Of a stretch of 64,000 bases of DNA, positions 38,602 through 47,443 are shown in pieces. The stretch's first letter is position 1, and the number at the start of each line of letters is the position of its first letter. The notes below the pieces were generated by a model. It ran no database searches and was not told where the DNA came from. It saw nothing but the letters and a program-made list of their open reading frames with translations. This stretch comes from Stutzerimonas stutzeri (lineage in GTDB: Bacteria; Pseudomonadota; Gammaproteobacteria; Pseudomonadales; Pseudomonadaceae). The stretch lies in NCBI RefSeq assembly GCF_015291885.1, contig NZ_CP036186.1, forward strand, positions 2,755,001 through 2,819,000, given 5' to 3'. A program made the position numbers and the translations under genes.

Positions 38602-40140
38602 TTACATGCCTGCTTCAGGCTGTATCCACTGATGCGGCAGCAGTTGACTGATTTCGCTTGCCCGCTGCGTTGGTAGCCGCATGAGCACGTCCTTCAGGTA
38701 GGCGTACGGATCGTGACCGTTGAGGCGTGCTGACTGGATCAGACTCATGATCGCAGCCGCCCGTTTGCCGCTGCGTAGTGAACCGGCAAACAGCCAGTTC
38801 GAGCGCCCCAATGCCCAAGGCCGAATCTGGTTCTCGACCTGGTTATTGTCGATGGGCACAGCACCATCCTCGACATAGCGAGTCAGTGCCTGCCAGCGTT
38901 TAAGGCTGTAATCCAAGGCTTTCGCCGTGGCCGATCCGTTGGGCACAAGATCACGCTGGGCCAGTATCCAGTCATGCAGTGTATCGAGGATCGGTGAAGC
39001 CTTTTCCTGTCGTATTCGCCAGCGTTCTTCATCGCTCATGTCCCGTGCTTGCCGTTCGATTTCGTACAGGCTGCCCATCGCGTGCAGTGCTTGTTCGGCC
39101 AACTGGCTTTTGTTTGCAGCGTGCAGATCGAAGAACTTGCGGCGGGCGTGGGCCATGCAGCCGATTTCGGTAATGCCTTGCTCGAAGCTGGCCTTGTAGC
39201 CAGCGAAGTCGTCGCAGACCAGCTTGCCATTCCACTGACCAAGAAAATTGCGCGCATGCTCGCCGGCACGGCTGGGACTGAAGTCATACACCACGGCCTT
39301 CAGATCGGCGAAGGGTGTGGTGCTGTAGGCCCAGACGTAAGCCCGATGGGTTTTCTTCTCGCCTGGGGTGAGCATTTGCACCGGGGTTTCGTCAGCGTGG
39401 ATCACGCGTTGGCCCAGCACGGCTTCGCGCAGGGCATCGACTAGCGGCTGGAGCTGCACGCCGGTTTGTCCGACCCACTGCGCCAGTGTCGAGCGAGCGA
39501 TGGCCAGGCCGGCACGGCCAAAGATTTTCTCTTGCCGATATAGCGGCAAGTGGTCGGCGAATTTGGCCACCATCACGTGAGCCAGAAGGCCGGCGGTGGG
39601 GATGCCCTTGTCGATCACCTGGGCTGGTACCGGCGCCTGGATCAATGTTTCGCACTGGCGGCAGGCCCACTTGCCACGCACATGCTGTTCGACGGTGAAC
39701 ACGCCAGGCGTGTAATCCAGCTTTTCGCTGATGTCTTCGCCGATGCGTTGCAGCGGGCAGCCGCAGGCGCATTGAGTGTTCTGCGGCTCGTGACGGATCA
39801 CAGTACGCGGAAACTGGGCTGGCAGCGGCGCGCGCTTGGGCTGTTGGCGGGGTTCAGCCGGAGCCGCCGGAGGATTGAGGGTTTTCAGTTCCGCCTCGAT
39901 GGCGGCGATGTCCGTGTCGAGCAAATCATCCAGCAGGCTGCCCTGTTCAGGGCTTAGTTGCTCGCTACGCTTGGCGAACTTGTGGCGCTTGAACCAGGCG
40001 ATTTCGTGGGTGAGCTGCTCGATGATGGTTTGATCACGGTGGATCTTTTTGCCCATCGAATCGACCTGCGTGAGCAACTGCGCGGCCAGTGCGCGCAGTT
40101 GCTCAGGTGTTAGTTGGTCGAGATTGGGCAAGGAAGTCAT
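38602..40140 (-). CDS. tnpC: IS66 family transposase TnpC
   Basis: The DDE transposase of the element, 512 residues. The N-terminal leucine-rich coiled region (about 1-85) is followed by a zinc-ribbon-like CACGCPL and CRQC pair (about residues 123-163). The catalytic core has HADETP (first Asp), CDDFAGYK (second Asp) and NNQVENQIRPWALGR (Glu), with the IS66 C-terminal segment after it. The full length matches the family and no frameshift is seen. Confidence 0.95.
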   Translation of the reverse strand: MTSLPNLDQLTPEQLRALAAQLLTQVDSMGKKIHRDQTIIEQLTHEIAWFKRHKFAKRSEQLSPEQGSLLDDLLDTDIAAIEAELKTLNPPAAPAEPRQQPKRAPLPAQFPRTVIRHEPQNTQCACGCPLQRIGEDISEKLDYTPGVFTVEQHVRGKWACRQCETLIQAPVPAQVIDKGIPTAGLLAHVMVAKFADHLPLYRQEKIFGRAGLAIARSTLAQWVGQTGVQLQPLVDALREAVLGQRVIHADETPVQMLTPGEKKTHRAYVWAYSTTPFADLKAVVYDFSPSRAGEHARNFLGQWNGKLVCDDFAGYKASFEQGITEIGCMAHARRKFFDLHAANKSQLAEQALHAMGSLYEIERQARDMSDEERWRIRQEKASPILDTLHDWILAQRDLVPNGSATAKALDYSLKRWQALTRYVEDGAVPIDNNQVENQIRPWALGRSNWLFAGSLRSGKRAAAIMSLIQSARLNGHDPYAYLKDVLMRLPTQRASEISQLLPHQWIQPEAGM

Positions 40141-40201
40141 GCCGCTGATTGTGCCAGAGCAGGCGATCCGCGCAGATAAAGCGATAGGCTAATGGCCGGT
40201 G

Positions 40202-40537
40202 CTACAGCACTGTGATCGCGCCGCCCGCACCGACCCGCTGCCAGGGCAGCCCCAGTACCAACGCCTGAAGTTGCTCGGTGTCGAGTTCAACTTCCGAGCC
40301 GTGGCGGATGCCTGGCCAGTGAAACTTGCCTTGGTTCAATCGCCGCGCGGCCAGCCAGATCCCTACACCGTCATGCACCAACACTTTCATGCGGTTGGCG
40401 CGGCGGTTGGCGAACAGGTAAGCACAGTGCGGCTTCGCCGCACCGAACACCGCCACTACGCGAGCCAACGCGGTTTCAGTGCCCGCGCGCATATCCATGG
40501 GTTCGGTGGCGAGCCAGATACTATCGATACGGATCAC
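40202..40537 (-). CDS. tnpB: IS66 family accessory protein TnpB
   Basis: A 111-residue IS66 Orf2 protein, with the family motifs DMRAGTETALARVV, YLFANRRANRMKVLVHDGVGIWLAARRLNQGKF and a C-terminal LVLGLPW. It is required with TnpA for IS66 transposition, though the biochemical role is unclear. The start is a GTG (40537) overlapping the tnpA stop in GTGA, the usual coupled arrangement. Confidence 0.93.
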   Translation of the reverse strand: MIRIDSIWLATEPMDMRAGTETALARVVAVFGAAKPHCAYLFANRRANRMKVLVHDGVGIWLAARRLNQGKFHWPGIRHGSEVELDTEQLQALVLGLPWQRVGAGGAITVL

Positions 40538-40851
40538 TGGGCGAGCCCCCGGACAAAGCGGGCGCATCCTTCAGGATCGGAAGCTGGCCATTTCACTGTG
40601 ATCGATTGCTCGCCCAGCGGTAGCTCGATAATCACAGCTGGTTCAACTGGTCGTTTTGGCGTAACTCTCGCAGGAACGAACGCCGGCAACGCCGCTGGCA
40701 GTTGATCTCGATAAAGCGGTAGCCACTTGCGAATGACGTTGGCATTGATGCCGTGGCGGATGGCAACGCTGGAAACGGTCGCACCGGGTTGCAGGCACTC
40801 CTGAACAACCTGGGCCTTGAACGGTTTGGGGTAAGAGCTTCGTTGGCGCAT
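40534..40851 (-). CDS. tnpA: IS66 family accessory protein TnpA
   Basis: A 105-residue IS66 Orf1 with an N-terminal helix-turn-helix of the IS3/IS911 OrfA kind (YPKPFKAQVVQECLQPGATVSSVAIRHGINANVIRKW). It is probably DNA-binding. It is first of the three-gene IS operon, about 100 bp inside the right terminal repeat. A GTCCGC/GCGGAC hairpin at 40880-40903 lies in its leader. Confidence 0.92.
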   Translation of the reverse strand: MRQRSSYPKPFKAQVVQECLQPGATVSSVAIRHGINANVIRKWLPLYRDQLPAALPAFVPARVTPKRPVEPAVIIELPLGEQSITVKWPASDPEGCARFVRGLAQ

Positions 40852-40910
40852 GGAAATCCCGGCGATAAGGGCTATCGCGTCCGCTTAAAAATACGCGGAC
40901 ACCATCGTCC

Positions 40911-41201
40911 TTAATGCTGGAGTTCGGAAGGTGAGTTGGCCGGACGGATACATTGCGTTGCACACTGTAAGAAGCTGACCACTTGACCAGCCTCAAAGGG
41001 CCAGTCCAGTTCCGCGCCGGTGTCCACGCGACGGAGCACAGGGATACGTAAACCGTAAACCTCGACCCACTCCACGTTCTCCGCAATATCAATCAGCTCA
41101 ACCATCAGGCCATACTCGACTAGAGGCATCAGCACCTCTTCCGCCTGTTCGCAAAGATGGCAGCCCAAGGTCCCGAAAAGTTGGCATTCCGGCAACGACA
41201 T
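40911..41201 (-). CDS. glutaredoxin-family protein with IS66-derived C-terminal extension
   Basis: A 96-residue thioredoxin-fold protein with active site LGCHLCEQAEEVL (CxxC) and cis-proline region GLRIPVLRRVDTGAELDWPF. The start at 41201 (MSLPECQLFG) fits the small glutaredoxin-like (DUF836) family. IS66 has inserted after the first base of the stop codon: removing the element and one target copy restores CAA-TAG. The present protein therefore carries 13 extra residues (CIRPANSPSELQH) encoded by the IS end, and stops inside the element. It may well still fold. Confidence 0.88.
   Translation of the reverse strand: MSLPECQLFGTLGCHLCEQAEEVLMPLVEYGLMVELIDIAENVEWVEVYGLRIPVLRRVDTGAELDWPFEAGQVVSFLQCATQCIRPANSPSELQH
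40925..40951 (-). repeat. IS66 right terminal inverted repeat
   Basis: Read inward on the minus strand it begins GTATCCGTCC and shares AACTCACCTT with the left end. The glutaredoxin-like reading frame continues through it. Confidence 0.9.
40952..40959. repeat. 8-bp target-site duplication, right copy
   Basis: ATTGCGTT, identical to 38436-38443, flanking the right IS66 end. Confidence 0.92.
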
Positions 41202-41610
41202 TTGATGCTCTCGAATTTTGGTCAAGAAGATTCTAGCAAGGCCTTCGCAACACGCCATTGATTGCGACCACCGCTTTCCCAGATAACCGCCAAAAAATGT
41301 GAATCCGCCCCCACTCATTAGGCTATTGTGCGAACGCCATTCGACTCCGCCCCAGCAAAACGCTAGGATGCTGCGACCCGCGGCAGCGCAGATTGCCCGG
41401 CCACACCCTTTAGTCTTTAACCGCCAAGCTTAGCAACGTATTAACTGAACGTAGCTGATGCCGAATAATTGGCCGGCTGCGACCGTCTAGCACGTTGACT
41501 TGCGGGACTTGGCGACTAAAGTCTAAAGGTTGAAAAACCTCTGTAATGTTTTATTGCATGGCGCCGTAAAGAGCGACTTCAGAGCATCATCCAACGAGGA
41601 GAAATAAGAA
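41202..41610. other. divergent intergenic region glutaredoxin-like / porin
   Basis: About 410 bp with no coding frame supported. A TTGACT / TAAAGT pair (41495-41500 and 41517-41522, 16-bp spacer) is a candidate porin promoter. A GAGGAG ribosome site precedes the porin ATG. Confidence 0.4.
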
Positions 41611-42906
41611 ATGCTCAAGACCCCCATCGCCCGGGGCGTGGCCCTCGCCACTCTGGGAGCAACACTGGCTATCCCAACCATGGCCCAAGCCGCCTTCATC
41701 GAAGATACCAAGGCAAGCCTGGAGCTGCGTAACTTCTACTACAACCGTGATTACCGTCAGGACAGAACATCTGCTACAAACCCTGCACAATCAAAGCAGG
41801 ATGAGTGGGCTCAAGGCTTTCTGCTACGCGTTGAGTCGGGTTACACCGAGGGCACGGTAGGCTTTGGTGTAGATGCTCTGGGCCTGCTGGGTGTCAAGCT
41901 TGACTCCAGCCCCGACCGCACTGGCACCGGCCTGCTACCCGCAGGTGACTCTGGTCGCGCTCCAGATGACTACTCACAACTGGGACTGACCGCTAAGGCT
42001 AAGGCCTCCAAAAGCGTTCTCAAAGTCGGCACACTGCAACTGAAGAACCCTGCTATTGCTACTAGCGACAGCCGCCTGCTGCCGTCAGTTATGCGTGGCG
42101 CCCAACTGGTCTCAAACGAAATTGACGGCTTGACGCTTGATCTAGGTTACGTCGATCAGATCAACAACCGCGCTTCGACGAACTATGAAGATATGGTCGT
42201 CAACACCGCCGGTAAAGGCATCACTGTGAACGGAGTTAGCGTCGCCAACTCTGGAGTACAGTCCGACGAGTTCGTATATTTAGGCGGCACTTATAAGGTC
42301 ACTAAAGACCTTAGCGCTTCCTACTATTACAGCAATCTTGAAGATTTCTATAAGCAGCATGCGCTGAACCTTGTTCATGTACTGCCGATTGCTGAAGGCC
42401 AGTCCCTGAAGACCGACCTACGTTATTCCCGCTCCAAGGACGACGGTAACACCAACGTCGACAACAAGGCCTTCGGCGCGATGGTCACCTACTCTCTGAG
42501 CGGGCACAGCTTCGGCCTGGGCTACCAGAAGATGTCCGGCGACACTGGCTTTGCCTATGTCGGTGGCAACATCGATCCGTACCTAGTTAACTTCGTACAG
42601 ATCGGTGATTTCGCTCAAGCAGATGAGAAATCCTGGCAAGCACGCTATGACTTCAACTTCGCTGCGGTCGGGATTCCTGGCCTGACCTTTATGACCCGCT
42701 ACATCACCGGCGACAACTTCGAACGTGCCGGTGTATCTGAGGGCAAAGAGTGGGAGCGCGACACAGATATTGGCTATACCTTCCAAGACGGCGCGCTGAA
42801 GAATCTGAACGTCAAGTTGCGTAACGCTACCTTCCGTAGCAACGGTGCGGGTAACGACATGGACGAAAACCGTCTGATCGTTAGCTACACCATCCCGCTG
42901 ATGTAA
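41611..42906 (+). CDS. OprD-family outer membrane porin
   Basis: A 431-residue substrate-specific beta-barrel porin. A signal peptide (residues 1-27, cut after AQA) is followed by the OprD-family start AFIEDTKASLELRNFYYNRDYR, then WAQGFLLRVESGYTEGTVGFGVDALGLLGVKLDSS. It ends in alternating strands (NRLIVSYTIPLM). OprD/OpdK members import small carboxylates or basic amino acids; the cargo cannot be read here. No transporter gene is adjacent. A strong terminator follows. Confidence 0.93.
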   Translation: MLKTPIARGVALATLGATLAIPTMAQAAFIEDTKASLELRNFYYNRDYRQDRTSATNPAQSKQDEWAQGFLLRVESGYTEGTVGFGVDALGLLGVKLDSSPDRTGTGLLPAGDSGRAPDDYSQLGLTAKAKASKSVLKVGTLQLKNPAIATSDSRLLPSVMRGAQLVSNEIDGLTLDLGYVDQINNRASTNYEDMVVNTAGKGITVNGVSVANSGVQSDEFVYLGGTYKVTKDLSASYYYSNLEDFYKQHALNLVHVLPIAEGQSLKTDLRYSRSKDDGNTNVDNKAFGAMVTYSLSGHSFGLGYQKMSGDTGFAYVGGNIDPYLVNFVQIGDFAQADEKSWQARYDFNFAAVGIPGLTFMTRYITGDNFERAGVSEGKEWERDTDIGYTFQDGALKNLNVKLRNATFRSNGAGNDMDENRLIVSYTIPLM

Positions 42907-42932
42907 TAGCGGCTACCGCAGTTAGTGCATTA

Positions 42933-42968
42933 GACAAGAAAACCCGCTTCGGCGGGTTTTCTTTTGTC
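42933..42968 (+). terminator. porin terminator
   Basis: An ACCCGC-TTCG-GCGGGT hairpin whose stem extends through A/T-rich arms, giving TTTTCTTTT on the plus strand. Confidence 0.93.
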
Positions 42969-43132
42969 ATGACGGATTTGAACGTCACAGTCGCTAGAGC
43001 AGCCCATACGAACTACAACCTTTTACGCGCTTCACTCCGCGCCAACGAAACGGGGAACCTTGCGACAAAGCCACGCTCGAAACTTTAGGCAACGGACCTT
43101 TCGTCCCTGCGAGATTCAAGAAGGAGCTGCGA

Positions 43133-43534
43133 ATGTCTACCGAGTCCACTTTTGGCACCAGCGATAACACCCCTATCCCAGAGGGGCCTGCTGGCAGCAC
43201 CCGCCCGCTGATTGACACCTCTGCACATCGCCGCAATCTCCAGGCAGCGCAGAACGCGCTCATTGAGGAGTTTCATACCCTCATCGGTGATACCGAGCGA
43301 CTGCTCAAGCACACGCAGGAAACTGCGGGTGGCCAAACTGAAGAACTGCGCGGCAAGATTAACGCCAACATTGCCAAGGCCCGCGAGATGCTCAAAGAAC
43401 GGGAGAGCTCGATGCGCGATCAGGGCCAAGCTGCCATTCAGTGCACAGAAGAATACGTGCATACCCACCCTTGGCAGTCGATTGGCATCGCTGCCGGCGT
43501 CGGTTTTCTGCTTGGCCTGATTTCACGTCGCTGA
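43133..43534 (+). CDS. DUF883 (ElaB/YqjD-like) membrane-anchored protein
   Basis: A 133-residue protein: a helical, charged middle (LQAAQNALIEEFHTLIGDTERLLKHTQ) and a C-terminal membrane anchor with glycine-rich GIAAGVGFLLGLISRR. E. coli relatives ElaB/YqjD are stationary-phase inner-membrane proteins, and YqjD binds ribosomes. It is first of a three-gene unit with a YqjE-like and a YqjK-like protein; its TGA overlaps an unused ATG of the next gene. Confidence 0.9.
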   Translation: MSTESTFGTSDNTPIPEGPAGSTRPLIDTSAHRRNLQAAQNALIEEFHTLIGDTERLLKHTQETAGGQTEELRGKINANIAKAREMLKERESSMRDQGQAAIQCTEEYVHTHPWQSIGIAAGVGFLLGLISRR

Positions 43535-43548
43535 TGGGAGAGCCACCA

Positions 43549-43929
43549 ATGGAAGCGAAGCCCGGCGCCGAGGCCCCCAAGCCATCGCTGAAGAAGCTGG
43601 GCGGCGCATTCGTCGGTCTGCTACAAGGCCACCTTGAGCTGGTTGGCATTGAGGTCCAAGAAGAGAAAGCACGTACTTTTCGACTGTTTCTCCTCGCAGG
43701 TATCAGCCTCATTTTAGGGCTATTGATTCTGGTTGGACTTTCGGCAGCGATCGTCATTGCCTTCTGGGAAACTCATCGGATGACTGCGATCCTTGGGCTA
43801 TGCGCCGCTTATGCAGTGGTGATGATCATTTGCGTAAGCCGCGCAGTTTCGCTGGCTAAGCAATGCACCGCACCGTTTCAGGCAACCCTGGAAGAACTGG
43901 AGCGTAACCGGGAGCGATTACTGCCATGA
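43549..43929 (+). CDS. phage-holin-like family protein (YqjE-like)
   Basis: A 126-residue inner-membrane protein with two adjacent hydrophobic helices (LFLLAGISLILGLLILVGL and LGLCAAYAVVMIICVS) and charged ends, the YqjE / holin_III-like pattern. The start at 43549 has GGGAG eight bases upstream; ATG 43534 is also in frame. It overlaps the next gene by four bases. No phage genes are nearby, so holin here is a family label and not a function. Confidence 0.87.
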   Translation: MEAKPGAEAPKPSLKKLGGAFVGLLQGHLELVGIEVQEEKARTFRLFLLAGISLILGLLILVGLSAAIVIAFWETHRMTAILGLCAAYAVVMIICVSRAVSLAKQCTAPFQATLEELERNRERLLP

Positions 43930-44240
43930 GCCGACCGTTGAGCACGTCCAATGAACTGAGCATGCGCAAGGATCTTGTGAGACTGCGTATGGAAATGCAT
44001 CGCCAACAGATGCTCTACCATGCGCAACCCCTGTCTCATCCCTTGCAGCATGTTAGAAGCCTAATGAGCTCGCACCGGCCATCTTCCGAGCCCTCTTCAG
44101 GGAAGGGCCCAATGATGATTGCGACGACAGTGCTGCTAGCACTGTTCGGCCGTCGGATGGGCAAGATCGGGAAATTGGCTCGGATCGCTCTGACTCTTTA
44201 TCCGCTGATCAAAGGCCAGCAAAGACTTCGCGGAAAATAG
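43926..44240 (+). CDS. hypothetical protein, third gene of the DUF883 unit (YqjK-like position)
   Basis: A 104-residue basic protein with one possible membrane helix (GPMMIATTVLLALFG) and no recognised domain. Its position after DUF883 and YqjE-like genes matches E. coli yqjK and the PAO1 arrangement (from memory). ATG overlaps the previous stop (ATGA). Probably a membrane-associated partner. Confidence 0.8.
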   Translation: MSRPLSTSNELSMRKDLVRLRMEMHRQQMLYHAQPLSHPLQHVRSLMSSHRPSSEPSSGKGPMMIATTVLLALFGRRMGKIGKLARIALTLYPLIKGQQRLRGK

Positions 44241-44273
44241 CGCCACACCCGCACGAAGCAAGAAACTCAGCAA

Positions 44274-44300
44274 GCCTCCAGCCGTACAGGCCGGAGGTTT
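44274..44300 (+). terminator. terminator of the DUF883 unit
   Basis: CCTCC/GGAGG outer and GCC/GGC inner stem with one mismatch, then a short T-rich stretch, 35 bases after the stop codon. Confidence 0.75.
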
Positions 44301-44324
44301 GTTGTGCGTGTTAGACATACGCTT

Positions 44325-44359
44325 TTGCTCCCAAGCGTGACAGTACCCATTGGGAGCAA
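44325..44359. promoter_or_regulatory. inverted repeat in the dgt leader
   Basis: Perfect 10-bp arms TTGCTCCCAA / TTGGGAGCAA around 15 nt, with a TATGAT -10-like hexamer at 44366-44371. It could be an operator or an mRNA hairpin. Confidence 0.45.
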
Positions 44360-44412
44360 GACGGTTATGATAGCTTTGCCCCAGCCCGATAATGGCAATA
44401 CGGAGATAGTCC

Positions 44413-45744
44413 TTGGACTGGCACACACTGCTGACTCGCGAACGACTTGGTAAATCTGCTCATAGCAGCGAAGAGCTCGGACGTAGCCCGTTTCATAAGG
44501 ATCACGACCGCATTATCTTTTCCGGTGCTTTTCGGCGTCTCGGGCGCAAAACGCAAGTTCATCCGGTATCGAGCAACGACCATATCCATACACGCCTAAC
44601 CCATTCCCTCGAAGTCAGCTGCGTAGGCCGATCATTGGGCATGCGTGTCGGCGAAGTGCTGCGTGGAGATCTGCCAGAATGGTGCAGTCCAGCGGATCTC
44701 GGCATGGTCGTCCAATCCGCATGTCTGGCTCACGATATTGGTAACCCACCCTTCGGCCACTCCGGGGAAGACGCCATTCGCTGCTGGTTCCAGCAAGCGG
44801 CCGGCCGCGGATGGCTTGACGATATGAGCGATGCGCAACGCGCGGACTTCCTGAATTTCGAAGGCAACGCTCAGGGTTTTCGCGTACTGACGCAACTGGA
44901 GTACCACCAGTTCGACGGCGGAACCCGCCTCACCTATGCCACGCTAGGCACCTACCTCAAGTACCCATGGACTTCCCGACACGCCGAGGCGCTGGGTTAC
45001 AAAAAGCACAAGTTCGGCTGCTACCAGAACGAGCAGCAATTGCTTGAGCAGATCGCTCAGAAGCTCAATCTGCCCAAGGTGGCAGATCAACGCTGGGCAC
45101 GCCATCCGCTCGTCTACCTGATGGAAGCGGCGGATGACATTTGCTACGGGCTGATCGATCTCGAGGATGGCCTCGAGATGGAGTTGCTCGACTATTCGGA
45201 AGTAGAAGCGCTGCTACTCGCGCTTGTCGGCGATGACATCCCCGAAACCTATCGCCAGCTAGGCCCTAACGATTCAAGACGGCGCAAGTTGGCCATTCTG
45301 CGCGGCAAGGCCATTGAGCATCTGACGAACGCAGCCGCGGCTGCATTCGTCGAGCAGCAATACAGCTTGCTACGAGGAGAACTACAGGGCGATCTCGTCG
45401 AGCACATGCACGGGCCCGCCAAAGAATGTGTGCTACAAGCGAAAGCAATGGCCCGGCAGAAGATCTTCCAGGACAAGCGTAAGACGCTGCACGAAATCGG
45501 TGCCTACACGACGCTGGAGATATTACTGAACGCCTTCTGCGGCGCCGCACTGGAGAGGCATCGCGGTGGCACACCCTCATTCAAGAACCAGCGGATCCTC
45601 GACCTTCTGGGTCGCAGTGCACCCTCACCAGAGCTGCCGCTCTATCAGTCGTTTCTGCGCATGATCGACTTCATCGCTGGCATGACTGACAGCTATGCGA
45701 CGGAGATGGCGGGCGAGATGACCGGCCGCTCCAGCCCGGTCTGA
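44413..45744 (+). CDS. dgt: deoxyguanosinetriphosphate triphosphohydrolase
   Basis: A dNTPase of the HD superfamily releasing triphosphate from dGTP and possibly other dNTPs. The 443-residue protein shows [10 protein letters not shown], then [18 protein letters not shown] and [15 protein letters not shown] (metal-binding His/Asp pair), a third His region near HHQFDGG and the late [16 protein letters not shown]sp. The start is TTG (44413) with GGAG eight bases upstream; the next ATG is too far in. It is followed within 4 bp by the FUSC gene. Confidence 0.92.
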   Translation: MDWHTLLTRERLGKSAHSSEELGRSPFHKDHDRIIFSGAFRRLGRKTQVHPVSSNDHIHTRLTHSLEVSCVGRSLGMRVGEVLRGDLPEWCSPADLGMVVQSACLAHDIGNPPFGHSGEDAIRCWFQQAAGRGWLDDMSDAQRADFLNFEGNAQGFRVLTQLEYHQFDGGTRLTYATLGTYLKYPWTSRHAEALGYKKHKFGCYQNEQQLLEQIAQKLNLPKVADQRWARHPLVYLMEAADDICYGLIDLEDGLEMELLDYSEVEALLLALVGDDIPETYRQLGPNDSRRRKLAILRGKAIEHLTNAAAAAFVEQQYSLLRGELQGDLVEHMHGPAKECVLQAKAMARQKIFQDKRKTLHEIGAYTTLEILLNAFCGAALERHRGGTPSFKNQRILDLLGRSAPSPELPLYQSFLRMIDFIAGMTDSYATEMAGEMTGRSSPV

Positions 45745-45748
45745 CAGC

Positions 45749-46840
45749 ATGAAGCGCCTGCTGCGAGAAAGCATCCATTGGCATCCCGGACGCCCTGCCT
45801 GGGGCGCATCCATGGTCGCAGGTTTCGGTTGCGCCCTGCCATTATTGCTGGGTCTATTCAGCGGCCACCCAGGCTTCCTCTGGGCTACAGTGGGTGCATT
45901 CCAGGCGGCAAAGGCTAACCCCCTCCACCGCTTCGGTATGCTACGCATGCTGCTGCTCATCGCATTGGGTGCTGGCAGTGCAGGACTGGGTTTCTGGTCG
46001 GCAACCCATCCGCTGATCAGCCTCGGGCTGTTCGCATTCTATGGGCTACTGCTAGCCTGGCTGCAGCGTTACGGCAGCGAAGCGGGAAAGCTTGGTATCG
46101 GCCTTGCCATCTGCCTGTGTCTCGGCCAGGGACAACATGGCATAGGCGATTTCAACAACCCTTATGCGATTGCAATGCTGTTCGCTCTCGGGGGCCTTTG
46201 GGTGACGTTACTGGCGTTCGGTATGCGTGGGATGCATGGCTTGCGCATGTGGCCGTACATGCCCCGGCTTATGAGCATCCTGCGGGTGTTAAGGCGACAT
46301 GCCAGACGCACACCTATCCGGCAATGGCGGGTACATGCGTTGACCTACATGCTGGCTGGGGCGCTGGGTGGCGTGATCGTCAATATGGCCCAACTGCCGA
46401 GAGGCTATTGGCTAACCCTGGCAGTATTCACCACGCTGCAGATGGATCTAGAGCGCAGCTTTGTGCGGGCACTGCAGGCAGGCCTGGGGATACTGGCTGC
46501 GGCCGCCATTCTGATCTACATCGGCCATGGTCTGGCTGACCCGCCGCTGATGGTGATGATCCTGCTGCCGCTGGTGGTACTGGGCAGGGCATTTCAGGCA
46601 AATCACTACGGCCTGTTCGTACTGCAGACCACCCTGCTCTTCCTGCTGCTGGCAGAGACCCTGGCTCAGGATTGGAACCTGCCACAGATACGCCTCATAA
46701 ATGCCGCCATTGGCGTGAGCGTGGCACTATTGATCGCAACGTTGATGCACTTGCTTCATAGATTGCTGGCCAGGCGATCACTCAGGAAAGCCCAGCCGGC
46801 AGCAGTGAAATCAGACGAGAAAACTACCCCTCAGTCCTGA
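45749..46840 (+). CDS. FUSC-family inner-membrane protein
   Basis: A 363-residue membrane protein with about ten hydrophobic segments in two sets separated by a basic loop (RVLRRHARRTPIRQWR). This is the fusaric-acid-resistance/YccS-like transporter pattern without the large soluble domain. It may be an efflux component; the substrate is unknown. It is probably co-transcribed with dgt. Its last 17 bases overlap the 3' end of yggL on the other strand. Confidence 0.82.
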   Translation: MKRLLRESIHWHPGRPAWGASMVAGFGCALPLLLGLFSGHPGFLWATVGAFQAAKANPLHRFGMLRMLLLIALGAGSAGLGFWSATHPLISLGLFAFYGLLLAWLQRYGSEAGKLGIGLAICLCLGQGQHGIGDFNNPYAIAMLFALGGLWVTLLAFGMRGMHGLRMWPYMPRLMSILRVLRRHARRTPIRQWRVHALTYMLAGALGGVIVNMAQLPRGYWLTLAVFTTLQMDLERSFVRALQAGLGILAAAAILIYIGHGLADPPLMVMILLPLVVLGRAFQANHYGLFVLQTTLLFLLLAETLAQDWNLPQIRLINAAIGVSVALLIATLMHLLHRLLARRSLRKAQPAAVKSDEKTTPQS

Positions 46841-47168
46841 TGGGATTTTCCGGATACCAAACGTCCATCAGCGGGCTGACGCTGTACTCAGCCAGTTCGC
46901 TGCGCCCTTTAAGCCAGGCGTCCACTGTCGCACGCTGCTCTTCGCTGACCGACCCCCGACGACCCAGGCAAACAAAGCCATAGTCTTCCCCGCCGATATA
47001 ACCGAGTTCATTGGCCTCCATCGCTTCGCCGATGAATGCTTCGAGGAAGTCATCCACAGCCTTGCTTTCGATCCCTTCGCGATAGGTGAGATTGATCTCG
47101 AAGCCCAGTTCCTGGAACTCATCGACACAGAGTTTCTTGCGCAGACGACGCGAACGATTTGTAGCCAT
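46824..47168 (-). CDS. YggL-family (DUF469) 50S-associated protein
   Basis: A 114-residue protein with the family opening NRSRRLRKKLCVDEFQELGFEI and the central block GGEDYGFVCLGRRGSVSEEQRATVDAWL. E. coli YggL associates with the large ribosomal subunit. It is convergent and overlapping with the FUSC gene and divergent from dacB. Confidence 0.9.
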   Translation of the reverse strand: MATNRSRRLRKKLCVDEFQELGFEINLTYREGIESKAVDDFLEAFIGEAMEANELGYIGGEDYGFVCLGRRGSVSEEQRATVDAWLKGRSELAEYSVSPLMDVWYPENPIRTEG

Positions 47169-47443
47169 TGAATCGATCCTTTTTACTTGATGACGGCGCG
47201 CACTCTAACAGCAACCCTTAGCTAAGGCGATGATCGGCGGAAACTAACCGTGCCGTCGCGGTAGCCCTTGTACATCTATTTTTTGCAGTAACCTGGATGT
47301 CACAGCTACGCTTATCGGATAGAGGCACAGCGCCTCTACAGCCCGGGCATAATGGCCCGCATTCGTTCCCTTGGAGTAGTGGGAAATCGCATGCAAAATC
47401 GTATTGCCAGTCACTCCCCGTGCCTGCCCAGAGGCGCTCGTCC
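47169..47443. other. divergent promoter region yggL / dacB
   Basis: About 275 bp. Contains a 7-bp TAGAGGC/GCCTCTA hairpin (47320-47338) and a CATAAT -10-like element near 47349. The frame open from 47297 is the 5' extension of dacB without homology. Confidence 0.4.

Larger units (their letters stand above)
38444..40951 (-). mobile_element. complete IS66-family insertion sequence (2508 bp)
   Basis: Terminal inverted repeats are 38444-38470 and 40925-40951 (21 of 27 positions identical, both opening GTA and sharing AACTCACCTT). The element is flanked by the 8-bp direct repeat ATTGCGTT. It contains the standard tnpA-tnpB-tnpC set on the minus strand, all uninterrupted, so it may be active. It has inserted into the stop codon of a glutaredoxin-like gene, separating it from a terminator next to tRNA-Pro(CGG). 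Confidence 0.94.

Noticed and set aside
40880..40905. GTCCGC...GCGGAC dyad considered as the right IS boundary
   Set aside because: It is an internal hairpin upstream of tnpA; the duplication and matching terminal repeat lie 46 bp further out.
43549..43929. prophage remnant suggested by a holin-like protein
   Set aside because: Neighbours are DUF883 and YqjK-like genes; this is the chromosomal yqjDEK-type cluster and no phage genes are near.
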